DNA from: Macrotis lagotis
Taxonomy: Eukaryota > Chordata > Mammalia > Peramelemorphia > Peramelidae
Assembly (NCBI RefSeq): GCF_037893015.1
Contig: NC_133666.1
Span: 468,311,642-468,375,641 of the forward strand
DNA: 64,000 nt
Direction of reading: 5' to 3'
Shown here: one piece after another, positions 11,509-23,809 of the stretch
Layout of the letters: the number at the start of each line of letters is the position of its first letter
How positions within the stretch are numbered: the stretch's first letter is position 1
The notes under the pieces: generated by a model
The model's database searches: none
What the model was told of the DNA's origin: nothing
The model's input: the letters and a program-made list of their open reading frames with translations, nothing else
Translations under genes and position numbers: made by a program

Positions 11509-12120
11509 ATAAGCAACATGATGAAGTCCAGTCCAAAGAAGTACAGCTGGTTGGGAAATGAAGAGATGTTTGGTCTGGGGGTTCTCTTGAAATAAAGGTT
11601 GGAGGAAGAGTTCCTTTCCCTACCCTCCTGCACTCTAAAGAGAAGGACTGAAGTTACTGAGGGTACCATGATGTGTGAACATCAAGGATGAAGCACAAAA
11701 CAATAGAAATAAAGGTGGCATATACTCAGGTCAAAGGATGATTGGACGGGAGATAATGTAGTCTCATTTACCCATTGTACCACAGCAAACTTCCTGTTCT
11801 CTCAGTTCTAGTTCATCATCTGTTCTTTCAGCTTCTCAATCAATTAGAAACCTCTTCATTACTCCTTCATATTAGTTACTCATGAACAGTTTCCATATGT
11901 AGGATTGAAATCCAGCAGGGAATAGTGTTCATATTCTTTGGAATCCACCAAAAATGAAAGAAAATCTGCACATACTTTAAGGTATGGACCCTCATTAGAC
12001 ACATTCAAGATAAAAAAGAAAAAGAAAATTTTAAAGGAAGTTATGAATTTCTGTTACATACAGTTTGTTTTTCCTTCTAAGTATATAATAAATTCAACAT
12101 ATAGCTTTCTTTTTTTTTAA

Positions 12121-13290
12121 TGAGAGTTTATTGATGTCTTCATAAGAAAGTATCCCCATCTATCCCTTTTCCAGAAAGCCATGCTATATAGCAACTAACA
12201 TTTTTTAATGATATGTAAAAAGAAAGGAAAAAATTCATACTACTGATCAGTACATTGTAAAAGTCTGAAAACTTGTACAATATGTAATAATACCTTTAGA
12301 CCTCTCATCTTCATGAAAGGGTAGGTTAGGAGTATTCTCTTATCTTTTCATTCTAGTCATGGTTGATCTCTTTGGAATTTTGTTACATTTACTTTTGATT
12401 TTTGTGTGTTGTTGTTCAATATATTTACATTTACATATTTATATTTTCAATGTGTATTACATGTTGTTGTTACTGTGTATATTGTTTTCTAGGCTCTGCT
12501 TACTCCATTCTTCATCAGTTCATTTCCATGCTTCTCTGCATTCATCCCATCATAATTTGCTTAGTCATTCATCTATCAATGAGCACCTAATTTATTTCTA
12601 ATTCTTTTCTTCCACAAAAGGTTCTGGTAAAAATATTTTGGTATATATGGGAATTTTCTTCTTATCAGTGGCTTCCTTGATTCATAAACCCAATAATAGA
12701 ATCACTAGTTCAGAAGTTATGGACATTTTAGTCACCTTGGACAATTCCAAATTGCTCTCTAAGATGGTTGTACCATTTCACACCTCCACAAAATATTAGT
12801 GAACCTTTCATTCTATAACTTTATTTATTTGACCATAACAGTTTTTTTTTTTTTTGGTCACCTTTTCCAGTTTGCAGAGTTTGAGGTGAAATGTCAGAGT
12901 TAGTTGTCTTTTTTTTTTTTTTTTTTAAGTTTTTGCAAGGCAATGGGGGTAAGTGGTTTGCCCAAGGCCATACAGCTAGGTAATTATTAAGTGTCTGAGG
13001 TCAGATTTGAACTCAGGTACTCCTGACTCCAGGGTCAGTACTCTATCCACTGAGCCACCTAGCTGCCCCAGAGTTAGTTTGATTAGTAATTATTCTTTTG
13101 AGAACTGTTTGTTTATATCCTTTGAACACTTATCTATTGGAGTACATTTGCATACAATACATGTTCATATGCATGTACACAAAACATATATAAAAACATT
13201 ATACACATATTATACATATGTTTTCCCTTAGCTATCAATTTCTTATCAGATAAATTTGATTTTAGGTCTTGATTCTTTAGTACAGTATAT
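12121..13290 (-). repeat. Antisense L1 3' end including ORF2 C-terminus
   Basis: Reads backwards through an L1 3' UTR (cagaaagccatgctatatag), the ORF2 end (ctcaatttaat-type text replaced by cattcatctatcaatgagc), aaaatattttggtatatatgg, ccaaattgctctctaag, and gaactgtttgtttatatcc near 13,100. A SINE interrupts it at 12,906-13,069. The 80-codon frame at 12,359-12,601 is repeat-derived. Confidence 0.7.
12906..13069 (-). repeat. WSINE1-type SINE with target-site duplication
   Basis: Poly(T), then gtttttgcaaggcaatggg, aaggccatacagctaggtaa and ccacctagctgcccc. Flanked by agagttagtt at 12,896-12,905 and 13,070-13,079, inside the antisense L1. Confidence 0.93.
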
Positions 13291-14450
13291 AAGTGATCTC
13301 TCCTAGGTTTATGTGTGTATTTTTAAGTAGCACAAATGCTATTTTTGTGTATTAAATCCTGATCCAAAAACCCTAATTCTATTCTCTCACCCCCATCTTC
13401 CTAACCAACTAACTTAACTGGTCATTTCCCAAACCTGACATTTTCTTCTGAAACATCAAGAGAGTCAGTTTCCTGCCCAGGACTTCATAAACCCAGACAT
13501 AGTCTTGGTTCTTTTCTCACTCCACGAATAATGATGAGTAGATATTAGTTGTCCAATACAACAAGTCTCAAGAGATGCTCCCTTGTCTAGTTTTAGTTAT
13601 GAGCATGACCATTACTTTTCAAATCACTTATACAATGCTGAATGACTCAGAAGCTCTAGGATTTCATTATTCATTTTATTCCTCCCATGGATGAGCATGG
13701 AACTGGAATGAAATTTCCGGTGGGAGGTTAAATCCTTTCAACCCATGCAATGAAGAAGGTTAGCTTCCAAGTTGCTTCAATCATAAAGACAACATGAGAT
13801 GCAAAAGAAGTGGTTTTCTAAGGAAGCATCACTTATTCTATCCCTGCAATGATAGAATTTTACTCAGAAGGGGGCATCCTAGTCGCCTTTACAGATCTCC
13901 TAGTCCAAATCACCCATCTCCAAGATCTTGGCCTGGAACCCAGGCCAATGTTCCATTAACTAAAGGACATTTCTAGTTACTCAACAGCCTTCTGATTACC
14001 ATTTAAATGAATGCTTACAGTCTCCCTTGTCCTCTAAAGTATTGAGAATTACTTTGCATAAGCTTTTCTAGGCTTAAAAACTAGAGGAAAAAACAATTCC
14101 TTTAGACCACATTTACTTAGTCTGAATTTTTTTGGTGGTGGTGGGGATATCAAGTAGCTAGTGCATTGAAATGTAGGGTAAATTAATCCTGAGATTAGGA
14201 TGACCTGGGTTCGTGTCCTGCCATTCACACATAATGGGGAAATCACAACCTCTTTGGAGATCTCTCTAAATTGAAAAACTGCTGAAAAACTGGTCATCTT
14301 TTGTGGAGGGAGTCTGTACATAAGGAGTTCCTCAAAACAATAAAAATCACAGTTATGAAACCAAATATAGGAAATTATGTCAGTTTCCCTTGTTTCAGTA
14401 AATTGTATCCCCTCCTCAATTACTAGGCATTTACTCTGTATATATTTCAT
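13291..14450. other. No gene recognised
   Basis: Mostly unique sequence. The 133-codon minus-strand frame at 14,049-14,450 shows no domain and spans SINE-like debris around 14,160-14,290 (gatgacctgggttcgtgtcc), so it is not supported as a gene. Confidence 0.5.
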
Positions 14451-14524
14451 ATTTATCTGTGTATATATGTATATTATGTATGTGTATATATTTATTTGTG
14501 CATCTCTCTCTGTAAATAAATATA

Positions 14525-14640
14525 TATTTGTATAAATGTTTTTCCTCTAGTATAATGAAACCCCTTGAGGCAGAGAGTTTGTATTCCTAGTACCCAACAC
14601 AAAATAGTTGTTTGATAAATGCATGTGGAATTGAATTAAA
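14525..14640 (+). repeat. L2-type 3' terminal fragment
   Basis: ccccttgaggcagagagtt, gtacccaacacaaaatagttg and gataaatgcatgtgg follow the L2 3' end pattern (size statement, location, release-like AATAAAT end). Confidence 0.55.
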
Positions 14641-15769
14641 CTTTTTAGGAAAAAAAAAACTTTTTTAGGGAGTGGGGAAGGATGGAGTGGAGAAAAGAGT
14701 CCTTAAAAATGGCAAGAAGGTCACTTAACCTTGATTGTCTCATCAACCCCCCCCCACTGAAAACAACAATTAAAAAAAAGGAAATGGAAAGAAGGGGGAA
14801 GGGTATTCAGATGGGGAATATGCACTAAACTAATTTTAGAAATCTGCTTTTACTATCTGAGTTCCATGAACTCAGCCAAAAATTCAAAGTCCAAAATGGT
14901 TACCTCATGGCTTAGGAGACATCAGACACATATTTGAACAGCCTGCCCTGAGGCTTCTTTTATCACATGTTTCTTGTCCTTGGATTGCAGTTGATATGAG
15001 CTGCTAGAGATTCTCAACAATCCACTCATTGGCATCTCCCTTAAAAAAAAAATTCCTGCTAAATCCACCCCACCCCATTAAAAATATTTTTAAAATGGCC
15101 AACAAATGTCAAGAAATAAGCTCCAGCAATGAATTGTAGGACTTAAGGCAATTGGAGAATCTGGACAAAATGAAAGCTTATGCTTGGGTTCATGGTTGTC
15201 TTTTGGACATGAAAGTGGAAATGGGACACTTAGGTCCACTAAGGGCCAAGCTTCAAAGAGATGGAGTGTAATTGAAGCAAATGCCAACATAGACCTGATG
15301 GACAGGAGCAAGGGAGTTTAGGCTTAAAAAAAGTTAACATTCCTATTTTCTAAACAGGAAAAATATTTCTTGTAGGACTTTCCAACCCCCACCCCTCCTC
15401 TAGAGAGTGAACAAAGTTTTTTCCCATTTCATAAAGTGATTTTCTTGTGATTCACTTGAGTTGTTCCCAGCTCAGGCTCTGGGTATCAGCTATTCTGGCA
15501 TCCATTCAGAATGGGATGAGGATGGAAAAGACTGCAGAGTTTATGGCATTTCTCCATAGACCCCCTCTGCACCCCTTTCCCAAATCTCATCTTTCATTTC
15601 TCATTGAAAGCTTAACCTTGTCCTGTAAGATACTAAAAACAAAACCATGGAAATGTAGCATGTTGTAACGTATATACAGTTGCTCTCCCCCAAACCCCAT
15701 GGAGATTAATAAACTATTTTCCTCTTCCCCAGTGGGGATGGGTGTGTGTGTGTGTGTGTATTAAACTCA
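14641..15769. other. No gene recognised
   Basis: Unique-looking sequence with short poly(A)/poly(C) tracts and a small (GT)n at 15,743-15,761. Frames at 15,090-15,311 (minus) and 15,447-15,668 (plus) have no recognisable content. Confidence 0.5.
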
Positions 15770-15895
15770 GAAGCATTGAGAGTTTTAAGTGACTTGCCCT
15801 TGGTCACACAATCAGAATAGGTTAGAAGTCAAACTTGAACCCATATCTTCCTGAAGCTAACTCTAACTCTGTACACACACACACACACACAATCT
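15770..15895 (-). repeat. MIR-like SINE, antisense, ending in (CA)n
   Basis: ttaagtgacttgcccttgg, tcacacaatcagaatagg, aacttgaacccatatcttcc, then (CA)8 at 15,876-15,891. Confidence 0.65.
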
Positions 15896-16564
15896 CTCTT
15901 TCCATATATGTATACTCTCTCTATATACCATGACAAGCTCCCTTCCCTCCTCAATCTTACCATTGCATCTGAGGTCTGAGAAGCAGAAGGGAATGGAATT
16001 ATAGAGAATAGAGAACCTTGGGAAGCTATGCCATTCTAGATCTTTTCATTCTACACCTATATCTCTCCTTTCTTGGAGGTGACAACCCAATCTCTCTAAT
16101 CATCTCTAGGTGCACAGTCCTCCCAGTATGTAGTCTATCTTCTCCACACGTCCCACGGAACTCTCTTTAACTTAAAAATAATATACTTTCTGTTAATTCA
16201 AGAAGAGCTCACAGATATCTTAGGTTCTCTTAAAAGTCAGCCACTTCAGGCTACCTACCTCTGGAGTTTTTGGCACAATCATCTATGGTCTGAGCAAAAC
16301 AACCCTTCCCCTAAGGTCTGGACTTGCATCTTGGGGTCACAAATAGCTTCCACCACTTTCATGCTACAAGATTCTGGGATAGATAAATGCCAAAGATCTA
16401 GAGCATGACACTGGAAGTTTCTTACACTAATGAAATCATAGGTCCCCTCCAAAAACCAAAACAAGCAAATATAACATTCCACCCAAACTGCCAATTATCT
16501 TCAAGCTCATTTACCTAATTGGGGCTAGTTGAAATCATTTCTAGAGCAAAACGTTGTCTCCCTT

Positions 16565-16960
16565 CTCTTTGAAGCATGACTTTGGGCAAATTTCTTTTCC
16601 TTCCTGGGACATATTTTCCTCATCTGTTAAATATGTATCATAGATAATCTTGAAATTCCTCTCCTTCAATAGAAGAATTTCCCCTTCTCGTTCTTATTAG
16701 GAGCAAAATCTTGAATCATTAAACAACTACCTACTTCAACTCACACGATACATCTCTTAAACACCGGATTTGAAGTCAGGAGGCCTGGGTTTGAATCTAA
16801 GGTCTGTCACTTACATTTAGACTCATAAGCTCATAGATCTGGCCACAGGCAAGTTATTTTTCCAATCCGGGCTTCAGTTTCTTTCAAAGTAAAGTAAGAG
16901 GGTTGAATTGGATAATTTCTAGGATCCCTTCCAGCTCCAAATCTAGTGATATTATGAAAA
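16565..16960 (+). repeat. Two MIR-like SINE fragments
   Basis: gactttgggcaaatttc and cctcatctgttaaat (16,570-16,640). A second, longer copy runs ggatttgaagtcaggaggc, ggcaagttatttttcc, gggttgaattggataa, cccttccagctccaaatct (16,765-16,955). The second carries a short internal insertion near 16,818. Confidence 0.65.
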
Positions 16961-16985
16961 CTGAGAAAATTTATTACATAATTTT

Positions 16986-17200
16986 GGAGCAACTATATGG
17001 TTAAGTAAATAGAGTTTGTGAGTTCAAATCTGGTCTCAGGCATTTACTAGTTATATGACCCTGGGCAAGTCACTTAACCCTGTTTGCCTCAGTTTCCTCA
17101 TCTGTAAAATGGCAAACCCCTTCAATATCTTTGCTAAGAAAATCCCAAATAGTGTTAGAAAGAGTCAGAAACGCCTGAAAGGTCTCAACAATTGTCAAAG
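16986..17200 (+). repeat. MAR1-type SINE
   Basis: gagcaactatatgg head, gagttcaaatctggtctc, atgaccctgggcaagtcac, then atctttgctaagaaaatccc and agagtcagaaacgcctg. Confidence 0.8.
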
Positions 17201-17494
17201 TGCCATGCACTTTGATGATTATCTTTATGGAACATCAGATCAGTTGAGTGCCTGCTCTAGAGTCAGGAAGTCAGGAAGTCTTTTTACTAAGTTTAATCTG
17301 AATTTTATTGATATCTTTTACTTTTAAGATAAACAGTAAATAGAGAGTTGATTTCAGAGCCAGGAAAGGCTGGGATCAAGTCCTTGCTCTGAGACATATT
17401 AGCTATACTGGCAAGTGATTTAATGTTTCTACTGGAGGCAATAGATAAGGTACTAGTCTCATTGATAGAGGAAATTTTCTCTCCTGGAAGTTTC

Positions 17495-18240
17495 CTATAA
17501 TTTTTAAATAAGTTTTTATTGATAGTTTTTTTTATATTACCAAATTTTCCCATGTCCCTCCCCATCCTTCTCTTATATAATAAATTAAAGATTAAAATTT
17601 AAAGATTAAGAAAACTTCTTATTTCAATGAAATCATAGGTCTAGTCTCCACTTTATCTTTTGATTTATGGACAATGAGACTGTAATAAAGAGCATATTAC
17701 AGAAGAAGAAACTGAGGGAGGTTGTGACTTGTCCAAGGGTTCCCAGATAGTAATTGTAAAATCAGAATTTGAATCCAGATCCCTCTTACCAGTGAATTTT
17801 GATGATTTTTTGGGCTATAAAACAAATTTCTTTGACAAATTCTCTTTTTATATTTACCTACTCCCTCTCCATTCTCCCATTTCACAGCAGAAAATACTCA
17901 GAAATAGAAAAGCAGAACTTTCATTTTAAAAATATTCTAAACATTCTCTTACAAATTTTTTGAGTTCTAAATTCTTCCCTCCCTCTCACTCCTCTTCTAC
18001 CCATTGAGAAGGAAAGCAATATATCAATTATAATGTGAAATAATGAGAAACATATATCCATATTAGCCATATTGTACAAAAAGCAAGAAAAATAAATAAA
18101 ATGAAAACTACTTCAATTTAGACTCAGATGTCATCAGTTCTCTCTCTTGAGGTGAATAGCATTTTTCATCATGAGTCCTTTGGAATTTTCTTGGATCATT
18201 GTATTGATCAGAGTAGCTAAGTAAAAGCAGAACTTTAAAA
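17495..18240 (-). repeat. Antisense L1 3' UTR, discontinuous
   Basis: aaataagtttttattgatag marks the reverse of an L1 3' UTR. It continues at 17,830-18,240 with gcatttttcatcatgagtcc and ggatcattgtattgatcag. About 200 bp of MIR-like antisense material (around 17,700-17,800) intervenes. Confidence 0.55.
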
Positions 18241-18744
18241 AAATTCACAAGCCCACATTTTTCTCTTAAAAAAAAATCACAAAAGCATGAGTTTTGCAAA
18301 CTATCAAACCTCTTGTGTGAAACAAATCTACACCCTCCAGCTTCTCTGACGACAAGAAGAAAATCAACAAAAGCCTGCAGAACCACTTAAAATCCCCCAG
18401 AGTCAAAACTGGGAGCTTTACACTTTGGTCTTTCCTCAGTTTTGTTCTAAACTGGGAATGTGCCCTATTGGAATTTTATTTGTTAGGGATTGCTGGAGGA
18501 CCTGGATGTTTCCCCACACCACTGAAACACAATAACAATAATGGCTACCAGTTTCTTCTCTACACACTTCATATAATACTATATAAATTCCTGTTTTTGC
18601 AAAAAATTGTTTTTTTACTTCTGTCCTTACTCATTTTCAGCTAGTGACCTCAGCATAATGAAATTCTATGTCTCCAGGTATTTAAATCATTTCCTATAGG
18701 TTTTCTTATGTAGATTGATAATAGATAGAAATTAAGACTTCATC

Positions 18745-19040
18745 TTTAGAAGATTTATCTGAACATATAGAGAGTGAAGTAAGGAGAAGGAAAATAATGT
18801 ATATGATGATTGCCACAAAAATAAATGTAAGGAAGAGAAAAAGGAAACAATGTTAGGAAATTAAAATGCATCTAAAAGAAAAAATAAGCAAAAATATACA
18901 TATAAAAAATTCCTCTTTCCTGCCTTTGTAGAGGGGGAGGGGACTTTGGATATGGACTATTCTTACATTCTACTAGACTTGTTTGATTTTTTGGTTGAGT
19001 TTATTGAATTGCTTTTCATTTTCTCCAAAAAATTTTTTTT
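18745..19040 (+). repeat. Old L1-type 3' end, sense
   Basis: gagagtgaagtaaggagaagg, gtatatgatgattgcc and ggttgagtttattgaattgc follow L1 3' end order at low identity. Confidence 0.45.
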
Positions 19041-19490
19041 AAAATTATTGTAGCCCATATAGAGTCTAAAGTTTCTCTCTCAATTAACATTTCTCCAATC
19101 ACCACTTAGTGTTTTCCGATATCCAGTTAAACCACTGATGTCACCTTGATATCAATTAACATCAATTAACTTTTACAAAAGCATTCCCTAAGTAGATACA
19201 GTAATAGCTGAAGGCACTCTCTCCTAAATATACCCTCTCTGCTCCTCGGAGAATTGACTCAAAGCTAAACTGCCAACATACCACCCCACCATCTTCACTT
19301 CTGGGTGTGGTACATAGCTAATGTGTGAGTCTTTCTTCAGTTCTCTTCTGGCTAGATTCCCACCAGACTTGACTACTGTTGGTTACCAGCAGACTTGGCC
19401 ATGGAGTCTAATCGCTGGACTTTTAGTTGTTATTTTGGCCTTAAAAGGTCAGAAGTTCATAATCTTGTCTGTTTGGATAATATAATAGTA
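19041..19490. other. No gene or repeat recognised
   Basis: Unique-looking sequence, including a moderately GC-rich block at 19,200-19,440. Confidence 0.5.
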
Positions 19491-19499
19491 TATAATCTA

Positions 19500-19680
19500 A
19501 TATAATTTATATAGTACCTACTTTGTGTCAGACACTATACTAAGAGTTTTACAAATATTATCTTATTTGATCCTTACAATTACCCTGGGAGTAGATAATA
19601 TTATTATCCTTATTTCACATTTGAGGAAACTGAGACAAACAGAGGTTAAGTGACTGAATAAGTGTCTGAGGCTAGATTTT
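19500..19680 (-). repeat. MIR-like marsupial SINE, antisense
   Basis: gtacctactttgtgtcagac, cttatttgatccttacaat, gaggaaactgagacaaac, ggttaagtgactg, gtgtctgaggctag. Confidence 0.75.
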
Positions 19681-20654
19681 GTCAAAAGTTATGATTTTAT
19701 ATTGACTAATGTGATATGTATAATGGAGTTAATAATATTAACTTGTTTCTGGAGGCAGATTCTGGAACTGGGAAAGCAGTGAAAACAAAGTAATAGAAGT
19801 CATCCATCAATCATGACAGGTTTTGTTATGAATTATGCTTCCCTCTGTTAGGTGAAGTGTATTAGTTTAACTTATACCATACAATAAGCCCAAAATTATA
19901 CAGTCAACCCAGCTGTCCCATAGTTTTCCCTACTAGGATTGTCACAGGAGATGTAATTGTTTTGTCCTACATGGTGGACTTGTCTTGGAAAGATCATTTA
20001 AATCCAAATCTGATTGTTCCATGATCCACCTGCCAATTATGAACATCGATAAAATATCTGGCACTACAAAAGCAAGCTAGAGCTCCAAGGAATGGTGTAA
20101 GCCCATGAATTGCAAAGCAGTTCCTTGCAAAGAAAGTAACTGAGAAATCATAATTTGATTTCTTGGCACTTTGTCTCTGACCTGCTTGTCATCACCAGGT
20201 TAGATATGACTCAATAAAAACTTGATTAACAATTTGAATTTAGTTCTTCTTGACTGCAGGTATTCTTGCCTATTTCTGTTCTATCACTGACACTAATCAG
20301 GAAAGGCTGAACAGAAGAAAAACAGAAACAAGTAAAGCATCTGTATGTTCCTCAACCCATACTGAAAGTCACTACTTTTCTCCAGCATTCAGAAGCATAT
20401 AATAATTCTTCTTCTTCACTTGAAAGCTTCTGGAAAGAGGAAGATTTGTTTTGTTTATGCATTTTGGTAAAACCACTTAAGTTCTGGCTAAGGAGTCCAT
20501 AAAAGGTTTTTATCATCATATCTAGATAGACCCATGAAAATAAAGAATACATGGGCATGCTCTGAAGCAGGAGGTAGAGATACCTTTCCACCAAACACTT
20601 CCAGCAAGAAGTTCACTAAGCCTTCATGTAGGATTGAAATCAACCAGACCTTAT
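19681..20654. other. No gene recognised
   Basis: No recognised repeat. The only long frame is 80 codons on the minus strand at 20,352-20,594, without any motif or supporting splice sites. Confidence 0.5.
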
Positions 20655-20830
20655 TTCTTTTTTTAAATTTTATTTTTAATTTATGAAATAAATTATTTCT
20701 ATAACATAGTATAATAAAAAGGATGATTGCGCGTGAAATTACTAATCTATTATGTATAATCTACTAATTTCTTTTAAACATATAATAAATTTATCATATA
20801 AATTTTTTTTTCCCTTCCTTCTCCTCTAGG
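20655..20830 (-). repeat. Antisense L1 3' UTR fragment
   Basis: Same family as 2112-2290: attttatttttaatttatg, cataacatagtataataaa, ggatgattgcgcgtgaaat, atataataaatttatcatat. Confidence 0.7.
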
Positions 20831-21394
20831 ACTGAGCTCCTATTAGTCAGTCCCTCTCTATATAAGGGTTAGATTTTTGAGTAGATAAGTGGTAAAGGTT
20901 ATATTCAGAAATGAAAGTGATATAAAAACAAATTACATTAATTTTTTATACTTTATAAAGTGCTTTGTTACAATATCATCCCCCCCTTAAAGTAAGTCTT
21001 AAATGTAAAAAAGTCAAATTAAAACAGATCAGAGAGTGATTAATCTTTTAATTAAATGACTCATTTCAGGTTGCTTTTATAAAGTTGCTCCCTCAGTAAA
21101 TTTAAAATATAATTTGATTTATATGAATCTGCAAAGTGAGGCATGCTCTTTGAAGGAACAACATAGTACAACAAAAATGTTCTCTCCCAGGATCAGGGTC
21201 ATGAGAAAAGATGTTAATTTTTAAAATGTAAAAAAAAAACCCAACTTCAACCTTAAGTTCTTGTTGAACTCTCTCTTAAATGTCAACATCTGAATCTCCA
21301 GGGACCTGCCTGTGACTTGTGACCTCTTGAGGATGCTGGTTTACCCAAAAGTCTTGTGGTTTGTCCCAAGGTCCTCTTTCTCATCTCTATTCCC
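20831..21394. other. No gene or repeat recognised
   Basis: AT-rich sequence without supported features. Confidence 0.5.
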
Positions 21395-21550
21395 TCCAAC
21401 AATGGAGGATGTCTGCTTCTTATTTACAGATTGTAAGGTCCTCAAGGGCAGGAACTGAATCTTATTTACTTTGTTTAACCAATAGTGTTAGGCACTATTT
21501 TATTTATTTTGGCAAAATTTGTAATGTTTGTTAAATAAATATAACTACTA
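21395..21550 (+). repeat. L2 3' terminal fragment
   Basis: gattgtaaggtcctcaagg, gcaggaactgaatcttattt and gttaggcactattttattt, ending in a TAAATAAATA-like 3' end, match the L2 3' UTR order. Confidence 0.65.
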
Positions 21551-21907
21551 AAAGAATGCTCTAATAGATAGACTGCTTAACAGATAGATAGAGAGCAGGC
21601 CTCAAAGTTAAGAAGACCTAATTTCATGTCCTCTCCTGATATATTTTGTTTATTTCAACCTGCTACTCATAATTTATGGACTAGAAATTAAAGGGAAGGT
21701 GCAGCTCTGTCCTTGTGGAGAGGATGTCCTTAGCAGGAATTCTCTGTTAACTAAAAGGTCTACCTTCTCTCCCATGGTATTCCTATAATATAATTAGCTT
21801 CACTGTGCCTCAGTTTGCCCAGGATAGGGTAAGACTTGTCATGTTCCTCATACTGCATGCTTCCTAGTGTATGTGGGGTCACTCATTAGTTACAAAAGAT
21901 TTTAGTG

Positions 21908-22058
21908 GGGCGGCTAGGTGGCGTAGTGGATAAAGGACCGGCCCTGGAGTCAGGAGTACCTGGGTTCAAATCCGGTCTCAGACACTTAATAATTACCTAG
22001 CTGTGTGGCCTTGGGCAAGCTACTTAACCTCGTTTGCCTTGTAAAAACTTAAAAAAAG
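21908..22058 (+). repeat. WSINE1-type SINE, little degraded, with target-site duplication
   Basis: ggggcggctaggtggcgtag, accggccctggagtcagg, caaatccggtctcagacac, aataattacctagctgtgtg, gtttgccttg, A-rich tail. It keeps several CpGs. Flanked by aaaagattttagtg at 21,894-21,907 and aaaaggttttagtg at 22,059-22,072. Confidence 0.95.
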
Positions 22059-22072
22059 AAAAGGTTTTAGTG

Positions 22073-22660
22073 TTAGGCACTCAGGTGGCCTTCCCATTCT
22101 CCAATGCATGGAGATTTTCTTCACCATGATTTCTTCAACTCTATAGTGAGAAGGAGAAGGATGCTTGCACCCTGTTCACCCCTAAGGAATGTTTGGAAGC
22201 CAAATGAGAAAATATAGATGGAGATTTGAGAGCTCTTTGGAAAGGAACTTGCCTACATAAATCAGAAGTTGTACAGTCTGTAATTCCCCTTCATTGATTA
22301 AGAAGTAAACTGTGTGGTTAGTGTAAGAGAAACAGAGAACAGAGCTAAGAGTTCTGTGCTCTGCATCTTGACCCCTCTATCATATTTTCCCCCTCTCCCT
22401 TCACTACATCTTGAATCTTGCCTGGAGGATGGTGAGGTAGAATAGAAAGAGAATACCTCACTCTCCTACTTGCTACCTGTCTAATCTTTGACAAAACATT
22501 TCATGCTTTAGTTTCTTGATATGTAAAATAAAACAACTGGATTTGGTAACTTCTTAGATAAAGGTAGCATTTATTATTAATAAATGTGCTATTTAACTTA
22601 AATTTACTAACTAAATTTAAATTTATTAGATTAATTTATTAAAGCATTTATTAAGTGTGT
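22073..22660. other. No gene; MIR-like fragment near 22,490-22,560
   Basis: Mostly unique sequence. acaaaacatttcatgc and agtttcttgatatgtaaaa suggest a small MIR 3' fragment, followed by AT-rich taaattt repeats. Confidence 0.45.
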
Positions 22661-22663
22661 ATG

Positions 22664-22914
22664 AATCTAGGTGGTACAGTGGATAGATCACTGGGCTTAG
22701 AATAAGGAAGACTCATCTTCCTGATTTCAAATCTGGTCTCTGCTAACTGTGTAACCCTGAGCAAGTCACCTAACTGCAATTGCCTCTCCTTCTTCCACCC
22801 CATCCCCCTAAATTGAGTTAAAGAAGGCAATGACAAATCACTGTAGTATTTTTGGTAAGAAAACCCCAAATGGAATCATGAAGAATTAGACATGACTGAA
22901 ATGACTGAACAATA
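22664..22914 (+). repeat. MAR1-type SINE, first of a head-to-tail pair
   Basis: aatctaggtggtacagtgg, gtaaccctgagcaagtcacc, ggcaatgacaaatcactg, aagaaaaccccaaatgg, gacatgactgaaatgactg. Confidence 0.85.
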
Positions 22915-22919
22915 CTAGG

Positions 22920-23174
22920 AAGAGGAGCTAGATGGTGTAATATATGTGTATGTGTGTGTGTGTGTGCCAGAATTAGACTCAGGAGACCCTGAGTTCAATC
23001 CAGCCTCATATACTACCCAGGTGACCCTAGGCAAGTCATTTAACTTCATTTACCTCAGTTTCCTCAATTGTAAAATGAACCCGAGAAGTCAATGGCAAAG
23101 TACTCCAGTATATTTGCCAAGAACACCCCAAATGGGGTCATGAAGAGTCAGAAATGACCGAACAACAACACAAA
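22920..23174 (+). repeat. MAR1-type SINE, second of the pair, with internal (GT)n
   Basis: gaggagctagatggtgtaa head interrupted by (TG)n at 22,945-22,966, then ggtgaccctaggcaagtc, cagtttcctcaattg, aagtactccagtatatttgc, accccaaatggggtcatg, aaatgaccgaacaacaac. Confidence 0.88.
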
Positions 23175-23579
23175 TAGGCCAGATATTGTGGTAAGCACAA
23201 AAACAAACAAAAAAGAAAGACCTTGCTCATAAAAAATAGATGGAAGATGATACATAAAAGGAAACAAGGATTGAAAAGTGTGTTTGTGGTGGGGAGAGGA
23301 GTAGGTCAGGGAGTTATAGAATGAGGTCCATCTGGGAATTTCCTTCAGTGAAGGTTCTGGGAATGTACTCACCAATTGAAGGAGAAAACTGTAAGGAAGA
23401 AGATGTTTGTGCCAAGGCAACTGGGGCAGATTTTGGGAAATAGTCTGGGGAGCCACAGGTGGTAGGTTTGGAGTAGCTATAGATCCTAAGACCTCCTTCC
23501 CTCTGGTTTATTTATTAGAACTAGTAATTCAGAAATCATGGGGTTTCCTGAGTAGGGAAATCATAAGAAGGTCCTGCAT

Positions 23580-23800
23580 CAATGTTAATAATAATCATAA
23601 TTTACATCTGTATAAACTTTATAAAGCACTTTCTCCACAATGCCACTTTGCATCAAGCAGTGGGAGGAGTGTCATTTTCATTGTACAAATGAGAAAACTG
23701 AAGTTCTGAAAATTTGACCTTCCTTACAAAGCTCCTCTAGTCAGAGCCAGAACTAGGTTTGGATCTTAGAGCTCAACTTTTCAGTCCAGCTGGTTTTCCA
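23580..23800 (-). repeat. MIR-like SINE, antisense
   Basis: aactttataaagcactttc, cattgtacaaatgagaaaac, and a degraded gagccagaactaggtttgg end. Confidence 0.55.
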
Positions 23801-23809
23801 CAGAACCAA

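Noticed and set aside
14049..14450. 133-codon minus-strand frame
   Set aside because: No motif, crosses SINE-like debris and has no splice or promoter support.
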